Of a stretch of DNA of 64,000 bases, positions 34,348 to 42,529 are shown in pieces. The stretch lies in contig JANUWF010000008.1 of assembly GCA_026120185.1 (NCBI GenBank), forward strand, positions 1,302,001 through 1,366,000, in the 5' to 3' direction. The notes beneath the pieces were generated by a model. The model was not told the origin of the DNA. It made no database searches and saw only the letters and a program-made list of their open reading frames with translations. The DNA is from Voacanga thouarsii (Eukaryota; Streptophyta; Magnoliopsida; Gentianales; Apocynaceae). The position numbers were made by a program, and so were the translations under genes. How positions within the stretch are numbered: position 1 is the first letter of the stretch; the number at the start of each line of letters is the position of its first letter.

Positions 34348-34362
34348 TGGCACCGTTGCTGG
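34348..34362 (+). other. tRNA-Asp-type primer-binding site
   Basis: TGGCACCGTTGCTGG differs by two bases from TGGCGCCGTTGCCGG, the complement of plant tRNA-Asp used by Athila and Tat elements. Confidence 0.8.
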
Positions 34363-35250
34363 AGATCGTGTATTAATATCAAAAAATCACTTGAGTTTAA
34401 TTGATTCAATTATTATTTTAGTTTGTTTAGAGTCTTTATGTTTATTTTTGTTAGTAATTTAATAGTGTTTGTTTGGTAAAGATACTTTAACTTTGTGAAT
34501 TATCAATTTTCGTTGTTTTGCTGATTTCTTATGAGTGCTCATTGAACTTTGCTTGGTTTTATATTGTTACACTTGGTAAAATTTACAAGAATTAATGGTT
34601 CTTGGGAGTTATATGAGTTACCTTGAGAATACTGACATGGTTTTGATTTCAATAGGTTTATCACTCTTGACGAATTGCCATTTTGAGAGGTGATTCGAAT
34701 GTCCTTTGATTTTTCATCAAAAAGATTAGTTGCATCAATTTGTAGAAGATAAAGAGTATTTAATAGAACCACCCATTGGAGATCTATTTGTGGATTTTGC
34801 CAACACAGTTGATAGACATTTCCAAACAATGGATGAATTGCTCAAAACTCAGGAAGCTTTATTAGTTAAATTTGAGAGTCAACTTAGATATTTAGCAAAA
34901 ACTATTCGAGAATGATGTGAAGAGTTTAATGAAAGGGGACAAGCTAAAATAGTTACACTTCGTAGTGGGAAGAAATTGGAAATAGTAAACAATCTTGATT
35001 AGGCAGAAACGTAGCATGCAGAAGAAAATAATATGTATAGGGAACCAACGGCGCCGATAGAGGTGACTGAAACAGTGTCGTTAGGTCATTCTAAATCAGA
35101 AAAATCAACAAACAGTTGCCAAATTCTGTCCCTCCAATTCCATATCCAGGAAGACTTAGGAAGGAAAAGGAGAATGAGTGATTTCGTAAATTCTTAGAAT
35201 TATTCAAAGAAGTGCACTTCAATCTCCCATTACTAGAAGTTTTAGCCTAA
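34363..35250 (+). pseudogene. Athila-like leader and gag remnant
   Basis: The leader runs to about 34700. A short frame (34730-34915) then encodes a fragment with coiled-coil-like character (DLFVDFANTVDRHFQTMDEL, then QEALLVKFESQLRYLAKTI). This resembles the C-terminal part of Athila Gag before the protease, including a degraded RGKVLPSDT-like part (IVTLRSGKKLE near 34950). Most of gag is missing. The frame then breaks until the protease at 35251. Confidence 0.55.
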
Positions 35251-35676
35251 ATGCCTAAGTATGCCAAATTCTTCAAGGATGTCTTGTCTGACAAAAGGAA
35301 GGTTGAAGAACTATCTGTGGTAACTCTGAATAAGGAATGTTCTGCTATCATGCAATGCAATGAGACACTACCAAAGAAATTAAAGGATCCAGGAAGTTTC
35401 TCTCTTTCATGCATAATTGGAAATGTTGTTTTTAGCACTGCATTAGCTGAACTGGGAGCTAGCATCAACTTGTTTCCTTATTTAACTTTCAAGAAGTTGG
35501 GATTAGGTGAACTAACATTTACTAGGATGAGTATCCAATTTGCAAATAGATTTATCAAGCATCCTAGAGGAATTTTTGAAAATGTGGTGGTTAAAGTAAA
35601 CAAATTCATCTTTCCTGTAGATTTTGTTATTCTTGATATGGCAGAGGATCCAAAAATTCCCTTGATTTTGGGGTGA
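35251..35676 (+). pseudogene. Athila-like aspartic protease
   Basis: A 141-codon open frame in the order seen in OTA-clade proteases: MPKYAKFFKDVLSDKRK, the ECSAI region, LPKKLKDPGSF, an active-site region read as ALAELGASINLFPY, KKLGLGE, then VDFVILDMAEDPKIPLILG. The active-site Asp (normally D-L-G-A-S) is Glu here, which should abolish cleavage. The frame ends at a TGA where R/F would follow. The RT begins about 385 bp downstream after an eroded spacer. Confidence 0.8.
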
Positions 35677-36060
35677 CATTTTCTTACTACCATTGAGGCT
35701 ATTATAGATATTCAAATGGGGGGAGGAGGAATTGACATTAAGAGTGGAAGATGAGGAAGTAGTGATTAAGATTTCGGAGAGTATAAGTGTTCATCTATGT
35801 AAGATGACTCTTGTTTTGTAGTAGATAGCCTTGATGACTACACCAATGATTTTCTGCAAAAAAAAATTCATTGAAGCACCATAGGCTACATATTTGGTAA
35901 AAATGACAAATGTGAGGCAAAAGAACAAGTTCCACATAAAGTCAGAGCATATGTGGAGGATGTTGAGGATAGTGAGGGCACTCTTGGAAAAGACATTTTT
36001 GAGACAATTGAGAATTGAAGTATATGTAGAATAAGGCTATCTATTGAAGACCCTTTTGAA

Positions 36061-37153
36061 TTGGAGCTGAAAAAGCTACCTAATCACTTAAAGTATACAT
36101 TCCTGGTACAAGGAAAGAAATTACCAGTTATTATTGCAAAAGATTTAGGGGAGGAACAAAAGCTACATCTGGTTCAAGTTTGGCAAAAAAATAAAAAGGC
36201 TATGGCATGGAAGATCACTGATATAAAGGGGATTAATCCCTCTTTCTGCACACATAAGATCTTATTGGAGAAAGGTGCTGCACCTGTGGTACAACCCTAG
36301 AGAAGACTAAATCTAAATATGAAGGAGGTGGTTAAGGGAGAAATGATCAAGCTTTTAGATTTAGGCATGGTGTATCCCATCTCAAATAGTATGTAGGTGA
36401 GTCTAACCCAAGTGTTTCCCAAGAAAGAAGGTATGATTGTGGTTCCTAACGAGAAAAATAAGCTTATACCCATCAAACTTTTAATGGATTGGAGAATGTG
36501 CATCGACTATTGGAAGTTAAATGAATCCATAAGAAAGGATCATTTCCCACTTTCCTTTATTAATCAAATGCTAGAAAGGCTAGCTAGGCATGCATACTAT
36601 TATTTCCTTGGTGGATTTTCAGGCTATTTTCAAATTCCTATTGCTCCTATAGACAAAAAAAAAAAAAAAAAAAAGACCTTCACTTATCCTTTTGGGGCTT
36701 TTGCCTATATATGTATGCCCTTTGAACTTTCCAATGGTCCTGGAACCTTTCAAATATGCATAATGGTTATATTTGAGGGATTAATTAATGACATAATAGA
36801 AATATTTATGGATGATCTTTCTATTTTTGGAAACTTATTTGAATTATGTTTGAGGAATTTGGAATGAGTTCTCCAAATATGCAAAGAAACAAATCTTATG
36901 CTAAATTAGAAGAAATGTCATTTTATGCTAAAGGAAGGTGTTGTTCTAGAGCATAAAATTTCAAGCAAGGGTTTGGAGGTTGATAGAGCAAAGATTGAAA
37001 TTATTGAGAAACATCTTCAACCATCTTCTGTTAGAGCAATTAGAAGATTTCTAGAACATGCAGGCTTCTATAGAAAATTTATCAAGGATTTTTAAAAAAT
37101 TTCCAAGCCCCTCACCTCCCTTTTAGAAAAACATTCCCCATTCAACTTTGATG
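36061..37153 (+). pseudogene. Athila-like reverse transcriptase, truncated
   Basis: One reading frame (frame 1) covers the whole stretch but is broken by TAG at 36298 (Q or R position before RRLN), TAG at 36394, TGA at 36865 and further stops. Recognisable parts: ELKKLPNHLKYTFL, GINPSFCTHKI, WRMCIDYWKLN, PFELSNGPGTFQ and FMDDLSIFGNLFELCL (catalytic D-D kept), then VLEHKISSKGLEVDRAKIEI and AIRRFLEHAGFYRKFIKDF. Where DQEKTTFTCPFG is expected, an A-run at about 36654-36674 replaces several codons with lysines without shifting frame. Coding ends at about 37153 against the 3' LTR. Confidence 0.85.
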
Positions 37154-37935
37154 AGTGATATTTGTGATATTTGGTTATTTCATGCAAATTTTTCATAGCA
37201 TTTGAGCTTAAATTCTTTAATTTTCAATATAGATTGCTACTTATCTCTCCTAATTTTCTCTTTGTTTAATATAGATCAAAAGAGTTGAAGTTAGAATAAA
37301 ATTCAAGAAGAAAACACTAAAAAAGAACTATATAGGAGAGGCACGGCACTGCCTACTATGATACACATGTCGCCGTACAGATGCAAAATTTTAGAAGTCA
37401 ATTTTCTGGGTATCCATGGCATCGTGCCCCTCAATGTGCACATTGCCGCGTGTTATCAGGATTTAGAAAATGCTAAACATCTGGAGCATCATTGCGTCGT
37501 GCCTTTCAACCTTCATGTTATCGTGCATCAATCCAACATATAGCAATAGTTACTCCCACGACGTCATTTCATAGTAAAATTGGAAGACCAAGGCATGCAC
37601 GGTGCCATGCCTTTCATCTTCTACAGTGCCGTGTAACATCGTAGATTACCACTGTTCTACAATTTTTAGGGCTAACCACACTAAAACTATAAATACCCCT
37701 CATTACCAATACACAGAAGAGAGAACCAACCACGAATTTCATCAGAGAACCCATTGGAAGCTTAAGAGAAATGAGAGAAGAAAAGATTAAGGTAGGATTT
37801 AAAGAGAGAGCGGGCTCCACAAAGAGAATTGCAAAGTAAAGGAAAAGCCTTGTTCATGAGTTTTTTTCTTTTTCCCGTTGTGATTTGATCTTGTGGATAT
37901 TGATTTGACTAGAATTGAATTGTGATTAAGGAAAT
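37154..37935 (+). repeat. Athila-like 3' LTR, truncated at its 3' end
   Basis: Starts TGATATTTGTGATATTTGG and aligns with the 5' LTR start, with the TATA box CTATAAATAC at 37687-37696 and CCTTGTTCATGAGTTT near 37846. Similarity is lost near 37935, about 900 bp before the expected LTR end. Confidence 0.7.
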
Positions 37936-37944
37936 TTGGACACA

Positions 37945-38040
37945 AGAGTTGATATGGTTTAGTAGTTAAAGCTTGGTGAGTAATTCTTGGATACCAAAGT
38001 TCAAATCTCATTTTGTGCATTATTTTCTTCCAATTCTTAC
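37945..38040 (+). repeat. Probable tRNA-derived SINE (head region)
   Basis: ATGGTTTAGTAGTTAAAGC (37954-37972) resembles an RNA polymerase III A box (TGGCNNAGTGG) and AGTTCAAATCTC (37999-38010) a B box (GGTTCGANTCC), about 35 bp apart, as in tRNA genes and plant SINEs. It is not a functional tRNA: no acceptor stem pairs. It lies between the broken Athila LTR and the copia LTR. The tail is not defined. Confidence 0.5.
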
Positions 38041-38546
38041 ACACTCTTTTGTCTTGGCCAAAACACTCCTCAAATCAGCCGCCGTTTTGAGTATTTATAG
38101 TCCTTAGGAATTATCTTTTAGTTTTGATAAGATCCTATATTTATCTATTAGCTCTTTTATTTTATTATTATCTTTTAACGGAATTTGAATACCAAATAGA
38201 TTTTAAAATATTCTATTATCCAAAAATCTACCTAATTATCTACGTATTTATATAAATAAATTTAAAATTTTAAATATAATTTTGGAAATTTAAAACTAGG
38301 CTAGCCGCCACTTTTGGGAGAGTTATAAAGCTCCTTAAACTTTTCTTAGGTATATATATTGGATAAAGATTATATGAGAGGATGGGAAATTTTTTATTTT
38401 ATTTTATTTTTTTCTATAGTTTATCTTTTCTAAAAATTCCCTATAGTTCTTATTAAACAAAACTTCAGCTATCCTAGATAATTTCAACTACCTTGCACTT
38501 CGATTATTTCTGGTTTTAAGCATCTAATTTGTTCTTGATGATAAAA
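38041..38546. other. Unassigned AT-rich DNA
   Basis: About 500 bp between the SINE-like segment and the outer copia LTR. Only A/T-rich runs are seen (for example near 38150-38300 and 38390-38420); no coding potential or repeat relationship inside the window was found. Confidence 0.5.
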
Positions 38547-38700
38547 TGTTAGTGTTATTCCCTAGAGGCAATCACTTGTATGTTGTATATGACACATTTT
38601 ATTTTAATAAAAGGCATTATTTATCTTACAGTTTCTTTTGTTTACTTTTATGTAATATAACTGTTAGATAAAGTCCCTAGTACAACACTATGTTAAGAAA
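38547..38700 (+). repeat. Outer copia 5' LTR, first 154 bp
   Basis: TGTTAGTGTTATTCCCTAGA start, matching the 3' LTR at 55804. Interrupted after TTAAGAAA (38700) by the inner element and resumed at 48471. Confidence 0.9.
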
Positions 38701-39901
38701 TGTTGCATTGTGTGCCCTCTTAGACTAGATTTCTGATGTAAAATCAAATATTTTAATAAAAGAATTTATTTTAAGAAATTGTTTGTAAATTTAATTTTTG
38801 TTTGTGCACGATTTTTCATTTGGAACAGGCCCATTGTGTTTAAATAAGTGATCCATGTGAATGGTGGTCTTTCACAGTAAGGTATGGATCACGGGTTATT
38901 TAACACATAAACATTTGTTCTTAACCCATTGATGAGACTGGGAACCTCATCATGTTTAGGTTATTATGTTATGAATTCCAAATGGGGAATGGCTTACCTT
39001 TAGCCAGTGGGTAGTCCACTCACTTCATAACATAAGCGTATTTCGAATACGTAGAAAATGACCTGTAGTAGTGGTTTCTCAAAGTACTATATGGTAGAAA
39101 CCTAGACTACTACCGCTACAGCGTGGACTAGTACTCTACGACTTGAGTATGAGTTGGTGGTCTGACGAAGCTGGAAGCATATACTTTGATTTGCTGTAGT
39201 TGAGGTTCAATCGTAGGGCCAATATACTTGCATGTTGGGTATGTGTGACTAGTTAGTTAAGACAGACTTATACAAGATAGTTTCTGCACTATATCGCCCC
39301 TTGTGGCTGTTCGAATGGTCTAAATTATCCAGGGCCCTGGGAAACATGACTTGGATGTTTGCTTTAGGGTAACTCCCTTGGAAAGCGAAAACACTCCAGG
39401 AAGTCGTGGATCATTGGACTAGTAGCCTAAGGATGGTAGATGTCATTTAGGGGGGTGTTAGTACACTTCTTCCTCTCTAAATGTACGGCGATGTGTAGAG
39501 GGGTATTTTAGTCATTTCACCTGTAGGTCGGAGACTTTGCGAATGCAGCATTGTCCTTGAGGTCAATATTTCCTTATGGTGATATTAGGAAATATTTAAA
39601 ATGCAAAATACAGCTATTTATATAGCAGGGGTATTTTGGTCATTTTAGCAGCCAAGGCGATGTGTCTTTTTAGTCCTCGAGATAGCCCGTAAGTCCTAAC
39701 TACTTTTGGGTTAATGAATTGGTCTCAGTTGAAGAGGATTTTATTTTATTTGATTTTATTCAGGAAGTCTAATTTATTATTAGACTGGAATAAAATAAAT
39801 AAATAAATAAAATAGGAGTTGAGAGAAATTAATTATCTAGTTTATTTGGTTAATTAATTATTCAGGGCCTAGGTCCAGTATGAATAATTAAGAAATTAAC
39901 C

Positions 39902-40117
39902 TGGGCTTAAACTAGGGGAAATAATTAATGTTTAATTATTTATTGGGTTATTTATATAGGCCCAAGAAATAAATAATTAAAGATTAATTATTTTGGTTCA
40001 TTTGGGCTCATTAATTATTTATTGGGTTATTTATATAAGCCCAGGAAATAAATAATTAATATTTATTATTTTGGGCCTTTTGGGTCCAAGAAAAATAATA
40101 AATATTTATCTGGCCCA
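39902..40117. promoter_or_regulatory. Cluster of TGGGCY (site II-like) motifs in the copia LTR
   Basis: TGGGCT or TGGGCC on one strand or the other at 39902, 39959, 40003, 40038, 40072 and 40112, about 35-57 bp apart and alternating with TTAATTATTTATTGGG words. TGGGCY is the known site II element bound by plant TCP factors. The 3' LTR (47640-47870) and the diverged family copies keep similar clusters. A promoter role is inferred. Confidence 0.4.
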
Positions 40118-40493
40118 ATAGCTTGGACCTTAGGGTTTTTTCCAGATATGGTTAAGAAGAGTTTAGGGTTAGGCCAAACTGATTCTCAGGATAACATCCG
40201 GGTGTTTTGAAATCCCGAGGATATGTTTATCAGAGATTGAGAGACCTAGTTTTGGTGAACTGATAAACAACTCTTTGGAAAAAGAAAAACCCTAATTTTT
40301 CTAGCCTCACAGAAGCTAACTCACGTCTCTCTCTGCTCTTTCTCACGTCTTCCTCCACTGTGATTTCTCCTTGGACTTGGCTAACCAATAGCAAAAGAAC
40401 CAAGGAGATTTGAGACTGTTCTTCTTCACCATAGTGTTCACCGACTAGAGGTTAGGCTGACAAATATCCTGAGAGCTAAAAAGCTAGGCGTTC

Positions 40494-40620
40494 ATGCAAA
40501 CAAGGTGGAGTAGAAGGCTAGTGGGTGTTCAACCGGAAGCTTCTTCAAGTGGATAAAGCGAGGCGGTTCCAGTCGTTCAATCCATTCTTACTCAACCTAG
40601 AAGGGTTAAGGATCGCAAAG
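40494..40620 (+). pseudogene. LTR-embedded short exon, inner 5' LTR copy (broken)
   Basis: The ATG at 40494 begins a 42-codon frame that ends at GCAAAG|GTATGA (exon end 40620, phase 1). In this copy codon 21 is TAA where the 3' LTR has CAA, and a few residues differ. The donor-like site is intact here. Joined by splicing to the acceptor at 42526-42527, it would enter the gag frame, with the last base G plus AC forming GAC just before the gag ATG. Confidence 0.5.
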
Positions 40621-40724
40621 GTATGATCTTCACGCTTCTGCATAGCCTTTATGGCTCGGTTTATTTTTCTCCGTGAAATTTTTTAACGTACAACATGCTC
40701 CCCTGTTTTCACGTTCCCTCAATG

Positions 40725-40737
40725 TGGTATCAGAGCC
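40725..40737 (+). other. tRNA primer-binding site of the inner copia element
   Basis: TGGTATCAGAGCC, three bases after the LTR end, complementary to initiator tRNA-Met. It would be removed with the inferred leader intron. Confidence 0.9.
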
Positions 40738-41179
40738 ACTGGTTTTTTATCAATATAGGGAGCATGGCAGTTAATAAAAATGGAGAAGATGATTATACCT
40801 ATGATCCTTTGCTATTTTGGTTTGGGATAAGCTTGATGTGAGCTTCATCGTTGAAGCATAGGAGCTACTGTAAATTTTTTTTGGCTTTGCTAGATAATCG
40901 TGTAAACCCAATTTAAATGGGTATAGGCGGTTGTGGTTTTGTTTTGGATGTTTTTTGTAAGTAAAAATGTCCAAAGAAGCCAAAATTATGAGCAAAATAT
41001 GAAGAACAGAGGCTCTGCAAATTTTCGCGCGGAAAGGAAGAAAAACGAAGAAGATGCACTGTTCCTAAGCCGAGCCGCACTGTTTTTGTTTCACGAGCCG
41101 CGTCTTCTGAGCCGCGTGGGTCGAGCCGCTATTGTAGCAAATTGAGCCGATGAAATTGCATAATTGAAATGCAATTTGC

Positions 41180-41226
41180 GCGGGTTGAATTCGGGTCATG
41201 CGCGGGTTGAATTCGGGTCATGCGCG
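41180..41226 (+). repeat. 22-bp GC-rich tandem repeat in the leader
   Basis: GCGCGGGTTGAATTCGGGTCAT is present twice in a row and followed by a third partial unit, GCGCGGATTG. Confidence 0.85.
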
Positions 41227-42520
41227 GATTGTCGGAGCCGCATGCGAGACACGCGCGCGGGCGGATTTGGTGCGGGTCACGGAGCAGAGCGGTTTGGCGA
41301 GTTGAGATAGCATCTGATCTGGTGCGCGCGGTGCACAGCGGCCGCGGTGGACCACAGGCCAAATGGGCCCGGATCCGGTGTGGCCGGTGCAGTAGACCGC
41401 CAGTCATTTTTTTTTTTTCCTTTTTCCTTTTGGGTCCCATACCAGGCAAAGTTAATATTTTTGCAATATTTATATTCTTGAAATATATTTGCACGAAAAT
41501 ATTAGTAAAGGATTTTAGGATTAACAAGATCATTAATTAATTAATTAATGTGTTTAATTCAATTATTTGGGCACTTAGGTTTAAAAAATAGAAAAGCATG
41601 AAAACGTTTATTGTTTTCTAGCATGTTATTTTTTTTTATGTACCTATGTGTGCTTTTTCTCAAAGACCAAAGTCTTTGGGAACTTTTTGTTTTGGCAAGA
41701 AAAAATATTTTTCTTTAAAAACTAAATGGTTATTTTAATTGGTACAAAAATTAATCCTTGAATATTTTCTCAAAGGATTTAATCCTTGACATAGAAAATA
41801 TATTAGATTTAGATATTTTTGTAAATTAAAATGGAGAGCCATTTTGTTTTGTTTTGGACTAGAAAAATGATTTTGTCAAATAAGCTTGAGACCAAAGTCT
41901 CTAGAAAGTTTTAATTGGAAAATTTTTGAAATCATTAAGTTTTAACTTAAATAAAATTAGTCTATGGAGGAAATCTCTCAAAGGATATAAGCCTTGACAT
42001 AGAGATTTTATTGGACTTAGATATTTTATTTTTGAGTTAAGAAAAACTTAATGAAAATTTCAAAAGGATATTTTTCAAGAAAACTTTATTTTAAAAGACT
42101 AAGTGGGAGAGGGGTTCCAACGACCCCACGGCTTCCATCACGGTCCTCATTAGAGATCGTGGATCCTCTCGCGTCACCCTGGGAGTGAACCCGTATAGGA
42201 TGGGGATACCACAAGTATCTAGATCTAATGGAATGATGTAATTAATAACCCGGGGCACGTACTACGATCGGCCAGCCCACGTTGGAGGTTATAGTGCGAG
42301 GTATGTCCATAGGAAATGAGAGAAAACGGCCATCCCACGATGGAGTTATCCTCTAGATCATTACCTAGAAGGGAAATTAATTTTTGGTGGTTAATACACT
42401 TAGCTTAGGAAACTGTTAATCTTCCCAAGAAGCTATGTCAGTTTTCCTAAGAGCCAAATTATTTTCAGTGCACAAATTTTATTTTGTTTTCACAAACTAA
42501 ATTCTTTGTTTTATTTTCGA

Positions 42521-42529
42521 TTTTCAGAC
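42521..42529 (+). promoter_or_regulatory. Splice-acceptor-like site just before gag
   Basis: TTTTATTTTCGATTTTCAG|AC then ATGGTGGGAGG: a T-rich tract with CAG at 42525-42527. Two bases (AC) separate it from the gag ATG, so a phase-1 upstream exon would join in frame. Confidence 0.5.

Larger units (their letters stand above)
28914..37935 (+). mobile_element. Athila-like Ty3/gypsy element, internally deleted, with a solo LTR in its 5' LTR
   Basis: Order: 5' LTR (28914-29349 plus 33157-34338), tRNA-Asp primer site (34348), gag remnant, protease, RT, then a 3' LTR start at about 37154 that is itself cut off near 37935. RNase H, integrase and any env-like region are missing: RT coding stops abruptly at the 3' LTR. 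Both LTRs share the start region (TTCATATAGCATTTAAGGC against TTCATAGCATTTGAGC), the ACCGTGC-rich middle, and CTATAAATAC. Their divergence is large, so the element is old. No target duplication was found. Confidence 0.75.
38701..40721 (+). repeat. Inner copia 5' LTR
   Basis: TGTTGCATTG to CGTTCCCTCA. It contains the ATTTCCTTATGGTGATATTA block, a cluster of six TGGGCY motifs (39902-40117) in a tandemly repeated AT-rich section, a CT-rich stretch (40325-40370), and the short exon 40494-40620 followed by GTATGA. The first 130 bp hold more differences from the 3' LTR than the rest. Confidence 0.9.
40738..42529 (+). other. Inner copia leader, long and partly GC-rich
   Basis: A 1.8-kb untranslated region. 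41020-41400 is GC-rich with GAGCCGC words and a 22-bp tandem repeat. 41400-42100 is AT-rich with CAAAGACCAAAGTCTTTGGG (a palindromic stretch near 41661). 42110-42370 is a balanced-composition block with two copies of an 18-nt motif. It ends in TTTTATTTTCGATTTTCAG, a strong splice-acceptor-like tract, two bases before the gag ATG. Open frames on both strands in the GC-rich part are not supported as genes. Confidence 0.8.

Noticed and set aside
34730..34915. Possible small host coiled-coil gene
   Set aside because: It sits between an Athila primer site and protease and resembles the end of Athila Gag, so it belongs to the element.
37945..38040. Functional tRNA gene
   Set aside because: A- and B-box-like words are present, but I could not pair acceptor or anticodon stems, and no terminator T-run lies at the right place.
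41129..41540. Overlapping 134- and 106-codon frames on both strands
   Set aside because: Both lie in the GC-rich leader of the inner copia element, including a tandem repeat. Open frames on both strands at once point to base composition, not genes.
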